This document shows positions 1 to 8,062 of a stretch of DNA of 64,000 bases, one piece after another. The notes beneath the pieces are model-generated. The model made no database searches and was not told where the DNA came from. It saw only the letters and a list, made by a program, of their open reading frames with translations. The translations under genes were made by a program, and so were the position numbers. The stretch comes from Paraburkholderia sp. SOS3 (GTDB lineage Bacteria; Pseudomonadota; Gammaproteobacteria; Burkholderiales; Burkholderiaceae). The stretch's first letter is position 1. Every line of letters starts with the position of its first letter. The stretch lies in contig NZ_CP018812.1 in assembly GCF_001922345.1 (NCBI RefSeq), positions 1,302,001 through 1,366,000 on the forward strand, read 5' to 3'.

Positions 1-90
1 GGTAAAATGACAGGATGGCTAACTGTTATCGAAGGGATTTTCACCGGCTGGATACCGGGCTATTTGCTGCTTTCGGGAGCGCTCAAGTAG
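1..90 (+). CDS. AmiS/UreI-family amide or urea channel, C-terminal end only
   Basis: The window opens inside a reading frame that closes at a TAG at 88-90. Its last 29 residues end in a hydrophobic segment containing VIEGIFTGWIPGYLLL. This resembles the last transmembrane helix of AmiS/UreI inner-membrane channels, in which an EGI-type turn is followed by a WIP motif; these channels pass urea or short-chain amides. The fmdB gene starts 37 bases downstream on the same strand, and amide channels, formamidase and FmdB are commonly encoded together, which supports the call. The rest of the gene lies outside the window, so the assignment rests on this short tail and its neighbour. Confidence 0.55.
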   Translation, partial: GKMTGWLTVIEGIFTGWIPGYLLLSGALK

Positions 91-127
91 CGTCTGACGC
101 GACGAATCTTGCGGGATAGATACGACC

Positions 128-484
128 ATGCCCATCTACGATTACCACTGCTCCGAGTGCGGACCGTTCCGCATGATGCGTCCCATGGCGCAGTCCGGCG
201 CGCCGACGGTGTGCCCTGCATGCGGCCGCGTGTCGAACAGAACGATCACGGCGCCGTTCCTCGCCGATATGGCGCCGCATAACCGCATTGCGAGCCAGCG
301 CAACGAGAAGAGTGCGCATGCGCCGCGTGTGATGTCGCGCAGCGAATTCGATCTGCACGACAGCGATCCGTATGGCAGCCATAGCCACCTGCACAGCCAT
401 GTCGAACATGCGCCCGGCGCGAAGACTTTGCCTGGCGAAGGCTCATGGGTTCGGTCGCGTCATCGCAGCATGGTCGGGCATTGA
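128..484 (+). CDS. fmdB: FmdB-family zinc-ribbon protein
   Basis: 118 residues. The N-terminus MPIYDYHCSECG is the hallmark of FmdB putative regulatory proteins. Cys8, Cys11, Cys29 and Cys32 form a CxxC...CxxC zinc ribbon. The C-terminal half is family-variable and carries a His-rich patch (around residues 77-98) that could bind metal. FmdB proteins are encoded beside formamidase/acetamidase genes and are presumed regulators or accessory factors; the biochemical role is unproven. The amide-channel tail immediately upstream supports an amide-utilisation operon whose main part lies left of the window. The start is fixed by the conserved N-terminus rather than by a strong ribosome binding site. 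Confidence 0.85.
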   Translation: MPIYDYHCSECGPFRMMRPMAQSGAPTVCPACGRVSNRTITAPFLADMAPHNRIASQRNEKSAHAPRVMSRSEFDLHDSDPYGSHSHLHSHVEHAPGAKTLPGEGSWVRSRHRSMVGH

Positions 485-524
485 TGCGCACCGCGTCACG
501 GCGTTTTCACGATCGGCAACGATC

Positions 525-665
525 TCAGCGTGACAGGCTGATGGCGGAAATGCCGCCGTGTGGCGCGTTCATGCTGTCGTTGCCGGCGTTGTGAGCTTTT
601 TTGCAAGCGCCGACGCCGAACGCGAGCACTGCAGTTGCAATGGCTACGTAAGCGAAACGTTTCAT
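525..665 (-). CDS. Very small predicted lipoprotein (46 residues)
   Basis: The minus-strand frame starts at ATG 665 with a good GAGGAG Shine-Dalgarno 7 bases upstream and ends at TGA 525-527. The product begins MKRFAYVAIATAVLAFGVGA followed by Cys21. That is a positive n-region, a hydrophobic core and a GVGA-C lipobox, so it should be an outer- or inner-membrane lipoprotein. The mature part is only about 26 residues (Lys-Lys, Asn/Gly/Ser-rich). It has the look of entericidin-type small lipoproteins, but I cannot assign a family from sequence alone. It is transcribed divergently from the DUF2231 gene. The signal peptide plus ribosome binding site make it more than a chance frame. Confidence 0.6.
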   Translation of the reverse strand: MKRFAYVAIATAVLAFGVGACKKAHNAGNDSMNAPHGGISAISLSR

Positions 666-874
666 CACTGCTCCTCGCGAGGTGCGGGTTGAGCGCATAT
701 GCGCGCGATCGACTGGGGCAAAATCGCCCCCATCCTATGATTTCGCAGCAGACGCTGTGCCCGCCTGAGGCGCGAATTTCGATCGCCATTCATACCGCTG
801 ATGGCATTTCGAAGGGCTCGGGCATGGGGTGTGCGTACGCATTGTCATCTCCACCCCTCGAGACATGCCGATCC

Positions 875-1321
875 ATGAGTACGATCACACCCACTTACCG
901 TTCGAGGTTCGCCACGGCGCTCTTCGATCTACTGAACCCCATTCCGTATGGCCTCTTTGTCGGCGCACTGATATTCGACGTCACCTATGCGACCACCCGC
1001 AATGTGTTCTGGGGCAAAGGCGCCGCGTGGCTCGTCACGGTCGCTTTGTTCTTCGCGATCATTCCGCGCCTCATCAATCTTTGTCATGTGTGGTTCGCGC
1101 CGTCCCGCTTTCCGGCTACCGGCATCGAGAAGCTCGACTTCTGGTTGAACCTGCTCGGCATTATCGCGGCTATCGTCAATGCCTTCGTGCATAGCCGCGA
1201 TGCGTACGCAATGGTTCCGCTCAATGTGATTCTGTCGATCGTCACAGTCGCATTGCTAAGCATTGGGCACATTGCAATCGCAGTCGATAAAGCGGGTTTC
1301 AAGGAGGTGGTGCATGAATAA
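875..1321 (+). CDS. DUF2231-type four-helix membrane protein
   Basis: 148 residues with four predicted transmembrane helices at about 22-40, 50-70, 89-106 and 113-136. The order and the early PIPYGLF segment fit DUF2231 integral membrane proteins. I chose the ATG at 875 because it gives a compact membrane protein; the frame is open further upstream but has no membrane character there. The stop overlaps the start of the following sugar dehydrogenase by eight bases (ATGAATAA), so the two are translationally coupled. DUF2231 proteins often accompany periplasmic PQQ or haem redox enzymes, so a role as membrane partner or electron acceptor for the dehydrogenase is plausible but inferred. Confidence 0.85.
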   Translation: MSTITPTYRSRFATALFDLLNPIPYGLFVGALIFDVTYATTRNVFWGKGAAWLVTVALFFAIIPRLINLCHVWFAPSRFPATGIEKLDFWLNLLGIIAAIVNAFVHSRDAYAMVPLNVILSIVTVALLSIGHIAIAVDKAGFKEVVHE

Positions 1322-2633
1322 GCTCGCTTTGAAGGGCTCGCTTTTGGTCGCTGTCGCGGCGCTCGTCAGTGGATGCAACGACCACGCGCAGTATGACGAC
1401 CAGCATCAGTACGGCGCCAATCCGCCGATGCCGGCGGAGCGGAATTTTCTGGCGCCGCCGATGCAGGTGCCGAAGTTCGTCGGCTGGAAAGACGGCCAGG
1501 CGCCGAAAGTGGCCGAGGGCCTGAAGATCGAGAAGATCGCCTCGGGGCTTGTGCATCCGCGCCAGGTTTATACGCTGCCGAACGGCGATATTCTCGTTGC
1601 GGAATCGAACAGCCCGAATGAAGAGCCCGTGACCACGCCCAAGCAACTGATCGCAGGGCTTATCGAAAGCCGCTCGGGCAAAAAGGCCAAGGGTGCGAAT
1701 CGCATTTCGTTGTTGCGCGAGCGCAATGACGGCAGCGGGCAGTGGGACAAATACGTGTTCATCGACAATCTGCATTCGCCGTTCGGTATGCAGCTTGTCG
1801 GCGATACGCTTTACGTCGCGGATACTGACGCTATCCTGAAGTTTCCGTACAAGACCGGCGAGACACATATTGCGCAGCGCGGCGTCGAGCTGACCGATCT
1901 TCCCGATACGATCAATCACCACTGGACCAAGGCGCTGCTTGCGAGTCCCGATGGCAAGAAGCTCTTTGTCGGCGTCGGCTCGAACAGCAATGTCGGCGAA
2001 AACGGTCTCGACGTCGAATACCGGCGCGCAAACGTGCTCGAAGTGGATATCGCGACCGGGGGCAGCCGTATCTATGCAGCAGGTATCCGCAATCCGACCG
2101 GTCTGCAATGGGAACCGAAGACAGGGCAGTTGTGGGCCGTCGCCAACGAACGCGATGAAATCGGCGCGGACCTCGTTCCCGACTATCTGACGTCCGTGCA
2201 GGAGAACGCCTTTTATGGCTGGCCGTATAGCTACTACGGTCAGCACGTCGATCCGCGCGCGCAACCTCAGCGCCCGGACCTCGTGGCGAAGGCAATCAAG
2301 CCCGATTATGCGATCGGCTCGCACGTCGCACCGCTCGGACTGCTGTTCTATACGGGCGACAATCTGCCGGCCCAATATCGCGGCGGCGCGTTCATCGGCG
2401 AGCACGGCAGTTGGGACCGCTCGCCGTTAAGCGGATATCAGGTCGCTTATGTCGCGTTCGATAACGGCAAACCCGTCGGCGATCCGAAGCCTGTCGTCAC
2501 GGGCTTCGCGTCCGGTGACCAGAAGCAGTTGCATGGTGCGCCGGTCGGGCTCGCGCAAGGCAAGGACGGTGCGCTGATCATTGCCGATGACGTCGGCAAC
2601 GCAGTCTGGCGCGTGACGAAAGCAGGCAGCTAG
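1314..2633 (+). CDS. PQQ-dependent sugar (sorbosone-type) dehydrogenase lipoprotein
   Basis: 439 residues. A lipoprotein signal peptide (hydrophobic residues 4-19, lipobox LVSG-Cys21) places it outside the cytoplasmic membrane. The body is a glucose/sorbosone dehydrogenase beta-propeller: VYTLPNGDILVAES around residues 86-99, then a GIRNPTGLQWEP blade, a WAVANERDEIG motif and an NAFYGWPYSYYG motif, all typical of soluble PQQ sugar dehydrogenases of the L-sorbosone dehydrogenase group. They oxidise aldoses or sorbosone with PQQ as cofactor. The start at ATG 1314 is fixed by an AAGGAGG at 1301-1307 and by the lipobox. It overlaps the DUF2231 gene, which suggests a two-gene operon. The substrate cannot be told from sequence. 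Confidence 0.9.
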   Translation: MNKLALKGSLLVAVAALVSGCNDHAQYDDQHQYGANPPMPAERNFLAPPMQVPKFVGWKDGQAPKVAEGLKIEKIASGLVHPRQVYTLPNGDILVAESNSPNEEPVTTPKQLIAGLIESRSGKKAKGANRISLLRERNDGSGQWDKYVFIDNLHSPFGMQLVGDTLYVADTDAILKFPYKTGETHIAQRGVELTDLPDTINHHWTKALLASPDGKKLFVGVGSNSNVGENGLDVEYRRANVLEVDIATGGSRIYAAGIRNPTGLQWEPKTGQLWAVANERDEIGADLVPDYLTSVQENAFYGWPYSYYGQHVDPRAQPQRPDLVAKAIKPDYAIGSHVAPLGLLFYTGDNLPAQYRGGAFIGEHGSWDRSPLSGYQVAYVAFDNGKPVGDPKPVVTGFASGDQKQLHGAPVGLAQGKDGALIIADDVGNAVWRVTKAGS

Positions 2634-2650
2634 GAGAGCAGGGACGAGGT

Positions 2651-2682
2651 CTCGATGTTCGCCACGTGTGTTGAACATCGAG
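2651..2682 (+). terminator. Stem-loop downstream of the sugar dehydrogenase
   Basis: A perfect 10-bp inverted repeat (CTCGATGTTC at 2651-2660, GAACATCGAG at 2673-2682) with a 12-base loop begins 18 bases after the dehydrogenase stop. There is no U-run after it, so it may act as a 3' mRNA stabiliser or Rho-assisted terminator rather than a classical intrinsic terminator. Confidence 0.5.
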
Positions 2683-3242
2683 GTTCGTCGCGCGCCATAC
2701 CGTTGCGCGTCGTGTCCGTTTGAGAAAGAATGTATGCGCAATGCATGCGTAGCTATTGCGGATCGCGAGTACTTGCGAGCATCAGCCAACCTCTGAGCCA
2801 ACATCTGGCGATGCCGAGCCAAAAGCGAGTCGAAGCTGCACTCGCAACACGCGTTATCAGACGCGTGTATCAACGACCTCTCATCCATATCGATACAGCC
2901 AGAATGCTTATGTACTCTTAAAACTCTTTACTGCGAGTGTCGGCATGTCAGGCATGAGCTAAAGGCGACCGCTTCTGCGTTGACAGTACATCGAGGTGAC
3001 CGCTAGTCTTCGCCGTCAACCGTATCGCATCGACTCGCGACAGTCTGTCCGGGATTGGATCATTAGCGTTTGCGCTGGGATCGCGCAACGGTTGCGCTTG
3101 CTGCGCGAATGGGAATTCGATTTGCCTGTCCGTTGCAATGCCTTGACTGAACATATCAGGATTCAGATGTGCTGTTTCTTTATCACGGATCGAATGCTTA
3201 ATATTGCTATTAAACGGCTGCGCGTTTCTCTCGCTGAAGCAC
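2683..3242. other. Intergenic region without a convincing gene
   Basis: About 560 bases between the sugar dehydrogenase stem-loop and the AraC-family gene. Two short plus-strand frames (2730-2921, 2996-3253) give Arg/Ser-rich peptides with no ribosome binding site, signal peptide or recognisable motif, so I do not call them. The last 100 bases are clearly richer in A and T (around 3165-3215) and probably hold the promoter of the AraC gene. Confidence 0.5.
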
Positions 3243-4229
3243 ATGGATACTGAGCGCGCGGCAATGGGCCGATTCGAGGTGAGCAGTGTTCGCATGGACA
3301 CGGACGCTGTCGATCGCCGGCATCGGGAAGCGTTTCGCGTCGACGGCATGCTGGTCCAATTCGGAGCCGGCGGGCCCGGCGATTCCGTCGTGCGCAACTG
3401 GAGCCTCGGTCCGCTCGGCTTGATGCTGCTCGAAGTCGGCAATCTGTCGCTGATGCCTGATTCGACCTATACCGAACGATTCGTTTATCTGGCCGTGATC
3501 TTGTCCGGCGGGGTCACAATCGAAGCAAACGGACAAAAGCACATCCGCGGTGCCGACAGCGTGGTGCTGATCGATCTGGACGTGCCGCATGTCCAGCGCT
3601 TCGATCAGTCCTCCGAGGCCATCGTGCTCAGAATTCCGCGCAAGGTGCTCGCGGATCGCGGCGGTTTTCGCGAGCGGCGGCTCGGGTTGCTGACGCCGGA
3701 TATGACGGAGCCGGACGTGCGCGCGGTGTGCGAAACCGTCGAACTGATCGGCCGGCAAAGCGGGCATACGAGTATCGAGTTGCGTCGCCGGCAAGGCGAG
3801 CATCTGCTCGACATATTAAGCGCGATCATCGACGATCCTTACGGGCTCGCGAGCCGGCGCAGCAGCAATGCGACGCTGCTGCGCGCCAAGCGGTTTATCT
3901 CGCAGAACATCGGCAATGTCGATCTCAGCGTCAAACTCGTTGCCACTGCGGTTGGAGCTTCGGAAGCACATCTGCATCGCCTGTTTCGCGCGGACGGCCA
4001 CTCGCTGATGCGCTACGTGCTGTGTCACCGGCTCGAACTTGCCGCTGAATTACTGACCCATATGAGCGAACGCCGCTTGCATATCAAGGAGATCGCGTAT
4101 CGATGCGGCTTTTTGAATGCTGCTCATTTTAGCCGCGCATTCAGGCAACGCTTCGGCGTTTCGCCAAGAGTCGCGGCGACGTTCGGCGTGAAGGTCGAAC
4201 GCAAGTTCGAAGACGATCCGGCTAACTGA
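3243..4229 (+). CDS. AraC-family transcriptional regulator
   Basis: 328 residues from the ATG at 3243. The N-terminal half (about 30-190) resembles the AraC-binding-like cupin domain (a segment around GGVTIEANGQ followed by an acidic VVLIDLDVPH strand). The C-terminal 100 residues hold the double helix-turn-helix: first helix pair around VDLSVKLVATAVGASEAHLHRLFR, second around IKEIAYRCGFLNAAHFSRAF, ending in the AraC signature FRQRFGVSP. No strong ribosome binding site marks the start; TTG 3204 and ATGs at 3264 and 3294 are alternatives. The following gene is a small orphan, so the target is unknown; the sugar dehydrogenase upstream is one possibility. Confidence 0.87.
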   Translation: MDTERAAMGRFEVSSVRMDTDAVDRRHREAFRVDGMLVQFGAGGPGDSVVRNWSLGPLGLMLLEVGNLSLMPDSTYTERFVYLAVILSGGVTIEANGQKHIRGADSVVLIDLDVPHVQRFDQSSEAIVLRIPRKVLADRGGFRERRLGLLTPDMTEPDVRAVCETVELIGRQSGHTSIELRRRQGEHLLDILSAIIDDPYGLASRRSSNATLLRAKRFISQNIGNVDLSVKLVATAVGASEAHLHRLFRADGHSLMRYVLCHRLELAAELLTHMSERRLHIKEIAYRCGFLNAAHFSRAFRQRFGVSPRVAATFGVKVERKFEDDPAN

Positions 4230-4468
4230 TCGAGTCATTCCTCGTGCCTCTTTTTTCGCGGTCCGTCGTAGACGACGATTCGTTGCACTTCGCGCGCATC
4301 AGGATAGTGCTGGAATAGTCCTGATTTTTGTCGGCAAGAATAGAAAAGAAATAATTTAGCTTGCCCAATGATTCGGAATAGCCGGTGTTTTCCGTCTGTT
4401 CTGAATTCAAGTGCGCCGATCATTGTTGCAGTTTTCCTTTTGTGCGCACTTCAAATGCGGAGGTGCAT

Positions 4469-4744
4469 ATGGAGAAGACGATCACGCAGTGCGGCGCCGA
4501 TATTCCGGCGTCGTTGCGTGCGGCGGTGCGGCCAACGCTTGTCTGCACGATATCGAGGTCTACGTCGACGGCGACGCAGCTGTTCGGTTTGCAGCGCAAT
4601 GAGGTGTCGCCGCAGACTCATACGCTCGATTCGGCGCGGTCGACGAGGCTCGCGGCAACATGGGGGCGGACCGTCGACGGTACGCTCGTTTGCCGCTGGG
4701 TCAGCAGGGTCGAAGCGCAGATCTCCTGGGCGGAGCAGGAGTAG
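4469..4744 (+). CDS. Small hypothetical protein (91 residues)
   Basis: The frame begins MEKTITQCGADIPASLRAAV and is preceded by a well-placed GGAGGTG at 4460-4465, which favours real translation. The product is Ser/Thr/Arg-rich with no transmembrane segment, and ends WVSRVEAQISWAEQE. I do not recognise a family. Overlapping frames in other phases (for example 4368-4967) have poorer composition and no ribosome binding site. It lies between the AraC regulator and an MFS exporter, all on the plus strand. Moderate confidence: the ribosome binding site supports it, the lack of homology memory does not. Confidence 0.42.
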   Translation: MEKTITQCGADIPASLRAAVRPTLVCTISRSTSTATQLFGLQRNEVSPQTHTLDSARSTRLAATWGRTVDGTLVCRWVSRVEAQISWAEQE

Positions 4745-4963
4745 GCGTCGCGCAGAATGCGCGCGGTGCACTCGAACAGGAATCGTGCAGAATTGCGCGC
4801 GGCGCCGCGTGTCTGATCGAATGCCAATGCGTGTGCGGTGGGGACTCGCATCGGCTAGCGAAAGCTCAGGCACAATATCGATCTTCAACGGTCATGCAGG
4901 CGGCTTCCGATGGTTCGGGCCGCATGACGTGCCGTCGCCGCGATCCGCTTCCACGATGCTTTC

Positions 4964-6238
4964 ATGAAAGACGACACCCCAGCCAGTCATCCCTCTCACC
5001 GTGCCTCTTCCGCGCGTTCAAAGAACTCGCAGCGCTTCCTGATCTTTCTGACCTGCCTGTTTACCTCGGCGGGCCAGCTTGCAATCGATATCTACGTGCC
5101 TGCACTGCCGGCGATGGCGCGCTACTTCCAGACCTCGCCGCAGGCGATCCAGTCGAGCGTGTCCGGCTTCATGGCGGCCTACGCATTCGGGCAACTGGTG
5201 TTCGGCCCCGTCGCCGACGCATATGGGCGCAAGCGGGTGCTGGCGTTCGGGCTGATCGTCTACACGATCGGCTGTCTGCTTTCGCTCGCCGCACCGAATC
5301 TCGAAACGTTCGTGCTTGCGCGATGCTTGCAGGGCTTCGGCATCGCCGCGACGAACCTGCTCGCAAAGGCGATCACCACCGACTCGTTCTCGGGCGAGGC
5401 GCTCATGCACGCGTTCACGTATCTCTCGATCGCCTGGGGGCTGGCGCCAATTATCGCGCCGGTGATCGGCGCGCATCTGCAGACATGGTTCGGCTGGCAT
5501 TCGTGCCTTGTTTTCCTGCTCGTTTATTCGCTCCTCATGTGGGCGGTGTGGTGGCGCTACGAGGAAACCTTGCCGGTGCCGGTTCATCTCGAGATGCGCA
5601 CGCTTATGGTCAACGCGCGCAAGGTGCTGTCGAGCCCGGTTTTTCAGAGCTGCTTTCTTGCGCAGGGCATCTGCTACAGCATCCTGCTCGTTTTCAATAT
5701 CGTCGGGCCGTTCATGGTGCAGAACACGCTGCATAAGCCGCCGACGTATTTCGGCTACCTCGCGCTTGGTATCGGCATGGCGTACTTTATCGGCGGTCTG
5801 TCCAATCGTATTCACGGTCCGCGTCTGCCGACCGCCGAGCAGCGCTTGCGCATCGGCGCGCGCGTCATGGCGGGCACGTCGGTCGTCATGTTGCTGCTTG
5901 CGTTGACGGTCGGGCTGCGCGTCTGGACACTCGCTATACCGGTTCTCGTGATGGGCGTGTGCGCCGGCGCGATGTATCCGACGCTGATGGCCAAAGGCAA
6001 TTCGCTGTTTCCGCATATCGCGGGTCTGACGGCTGCGATTCTCGGCTGCGCGCTGCTGCTCGTGTCGGCCGCGATGATGGGCCTTGCCGGTTTCGTCTCC
6101 GTGCATGTGCTGACGCCGCTCGCGCTGTTCTTCGTGATTCTCGCTTTCACGGTCGTCGCAATGGTGACGAAGCTGCTGCGGCATCTCGCGCAGTTGCAGG
6201 ACCAGGGCGCCGGGCGGCGCGGCGGCGAAGCGGCTTGA
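4964..6238 (+). CDS. Bcr/CflA-type MFS multidrug exporter
   Basis: 424 residues with the 12-helix pattern of the major facilitator superfamily, DHA1 (drug:H+ antiporter) branch. The first helix carries AIDIYVPALPAM, a signature shared with Bcr/CflA exporters. Motif A follows helix 2 as FGPVADAYGRKR, and ARCLQGFG precedes helix 4. A 25-residue polar N-terminus rich in Ser/His/Lys precedes helix 1. It should export a hydrophobic or amphipathic compound using the proton gradient; the substrate is not predictable. It appears monocistronic: a repeat tract separates it from the amidase downstream. Confidence 0.9.
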   Translation: MKDDTPASHPSHRASSARSKNSQRFLIFLTCLFTSAGQLAIDIYVPALPAMARYFQTSPQAIQSSVSGFMAAYAFGQLVFGPVADAYGRKRVLAFGLIVYTIGCLLSLAAPNLETFVLARCLQGFGIAATNLLAKAITTDSFSGEALMHAFTYLSIAWGLAPIIAPVIGAHLQTWFGWHSCLVFLLVYSLLMWAVWWRYEETLPVPVHLEMRTLMVNARKVLSSPVFQSCFLAQGICYSILLVFNIVGPFMVQNTLHKPPTYFGYLALGIGMAYFIGGLSNRIHGPRLPTAEQRLRIGARVMAGTSVVMLLLALTVGLRVWTLAIPVLVMGVCAGAMYPTLMAKGNSLFPHIAGLTAAILGCALLLVSAAMMGLAGFVSVHVLTPLALFFVILAFTVVAMVTKLLRHLAQLQDQGAGRRGGEAA

Positions 6239-6240
6239 CC

Positions 6241-6347
6241 GACATGACGGGGCAGGCATGACGGGGCAGGCATGACGGGGCATGCATCGCGGAACAGGCA
6301 TCGCGGGGCTAGCATCGGGGCTGGCATCACGGGGCGGGCATCACGCA
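6241..6347. repeat. Degenerate 14-bp tandem repeat, about 7-8 copies
   Basis: Immediately after the MFS stop the sequence repeats a unit close to GCATGACGGGGCAG. The first three copies are nearly identical and later ones decay to GCATCGCGGGGCT and GCATCACGGGGCG. The unit length is not a multiple of three and no gene spans it. It fills most of the gap between the exporter and the amidase. Confidence 0.82.
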
Positions 6348-6444
6348 CGTGAGCGACTCAAAGCGGCGGAAGCGATAAAGCGGAGTAGGCGCCGTTAGCG
6401 TCATCGATGGCGTAGCCGGTGCGGCAAACATTAGGAGCGTGCTC

Positions 6445-7845
6445 ATGTCTGAACTCTGGCGTCTATCGGCAACCGAACTCGCACGGCTTGTCCGCAACCG
6501 CGAAGTATCCGCGCGTGAAGCCGCGCGGGATGCGCTCGAGCGGCTCGATGCGGTAAATCCGCGTATCAATGCGGTGGTTGCGCACCGTCCCGAATCGGTC
6601 TACGAACAGGCAGATCGCGTCGATCGGGCGATTGCGCGCGGCGAAGATCCGGGTCCGCTCGCGGGCGTCACGGTCACGACCAAGATCAACGTCGATCAGG
6701 CGGGCTTCGCGACGACGAACGGCACACGTCTGCAGGAAAACCTGGTGGCCGGGTTCAACAGCCCCGTCGTCGATAACCTCGTGCGCGCGGGCGCTGTGCT
6801 GCTTGGCCGGACGAACTCGCCCACGTTCGCGCTGCGCTGGTTCACGAGCAATCAGATCCACGGTCGTACATACAATCCGCGCAACCGGTCGCTGACGCCG
6901 GGCGGGTCGAGCGGCGGCGCCGCGGCGGCAGTGACGGCCGGGATCGGGCATCTCGCGCTCGGCACGGACATCGGCGGGTCGGTTCGCTATCCCGCGTATG
7001 CGTGCGGCGTGCATGGCATCAGGCCCGGCATCGGCCGCGTGCCGGCTTTCAATGCGTCGTCGCCGGAGCGGCCGATCGGCGCGCAACTGATGTCGAGTGC
7101 GGGGCCGATCGCGCGTACGGTGGACGATCTGCGCGTTGCGTTGATCGCGATGTCGGCGCCCGATCTGCGCGACCCGTGGTCGATGCCGGTTCCGTTCGAC
7201 GGCCCGCAGGCACCGCTCACGGCCGCGCTTTGTCTGCGGCCCGGGGGCATGGCCATCGCAAAGGAAGTGGAAGACGCGTTGCTCGATGCCGGGCGGCGTC
7301 TTGCCGATGCCGGATGGACGGTCGAGCAGATCGACGACACGCCGCTGATTCGCGAGGCAGGCGAAGTGCAGGAACGTCTGTGGCTCGGCGATGGCTATCC
7401 CGCACTGGTCGACGCCGTTGCGCGCGACGGCGACCCTGGCGCGCGTGCCGTGGTCGAAGGCGTGCGCGCGACGGTCGAGGCAATGCCCGCCGATGCGCTC
7501 ACGCGTTCGCTCGTGCGGCGCACGACATTGACGCGCGCGTGGCGTCAGTTCCTCGCGCAATACCCGGTGCTGTTGCTGCCGGTATCGGGCGAACTGCCGT
7601 TTGCCGACGACCTCGACATGCAGGGCGACGCGAGCTTTCAGCGCGTCTGGGAAGCGCAACTGACAATGCGCGCGCTGCCGGCGATGGGTTTGCCGGGGCT
7701 CGTCGTGTCGACCGGCATGGCCGGCGCGGTGCCGGTCGGCGTGCAGATCGTCGCCGGGCATTTTCGCGAGGATTTGTGCCTGCTCGCAGGAAAGGCGATC
7801 GAGGCGCGCGGCGCGCCCGCTTCGCCGGTTGATCCGGCCGAATAG
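6445..7845 (+). CDS. Amidase-signature family hydrolase
   Basis: 466 residues. The Ser-cisSer-Lys triad of the amidase signature family is complete: Lys80 (in TTKINVDQAG), cis-Ser155 (first Ser of GGSSGG) and nucleophile Ser179 (GTDIGGS). The spacings of 75 and 24 residues equal those of the fatty acid amide hydrolase prototype. Such enzymes hydrolyse C-N amide bonds; the substrate is unknown. It is not a GatA by context, since no gatB/gatC lie nearby. The ATG at 6445 is preferred over GTG 6439 because AGGAG at 6433-6437 is then 7 bases away. Possibly part of general amide or nitrile scavenging along with fmdB at the left end. Confidence 0.93.
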   Translation: MSELWRLSATELARLVRNREVSAREAARDALERLDAVNPRINAVVAHRPESVYEQADRVDRAIARGEDPGPLAGVTVTTKINVDQAGFATTNGTRLQENLVAGFNSPVVDNLVRAGAVLLGRTNSPTFALRWFTSNQIHGRTYNPRNRSLTPGGSSGGAAAAVTAGIGHLALGTDIGGSVRYPAYACGVHGIRPGIGRVPAFNASSPERPIGAQLMSSAGPIARTVDDLRVALIAMSAPDLRDPWSMPVPFDGPQAPLTAALCLRPGGMAIAKEVEDALLDAGRRLADAGWTVEQIDDTPLIREAGEVQERLWLGDGYPALVDAVARDGDPGARAVVEGVRATVEAMPADALTRSLVRRTTLTRAWRQFLAQYPVLLLPVSGELPFADDLDMQGDASFQRVWEAQLTMRALPAMGLPGLVVSTGMAGAVPVGVQIVAGHFREDLCLLAGKAIEARGAPASPVDPAE

Positions 7846-8062
7846 GCGCGCAACTGGCGGCGCCGCCGTGAGTGCGATGCGGCGGCGACTCCATCGGGCG
7901 GCATCGCTTGCAGCCGCGCCGCGGAGTCACGCAGGCCTTCGAAGATGCGCGACGCCTCGCCAGATATTCGTGCGAGGCATAAAACGCGATCATGCGTGTG
8001 GGAAGTAAATCCTGAAGAATCACGCGCACGCCGATCGCCAGCGATGCCGGTCATTCGCTGCG

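Noticed and set aside
2730..3253. Two small plus-strand frames between the sugar dehydrogenase and the AraC gene
   Set aside because: No ribosome binding site, no motif, poor composition.
7860..7905. GC-rich dyads after the amidase as a terminator
   Set aside because: CGCCGCC/GGCGGCG repeats overlap in several ways and no U-run follows; not distinguishable from general GC-rich sequence.
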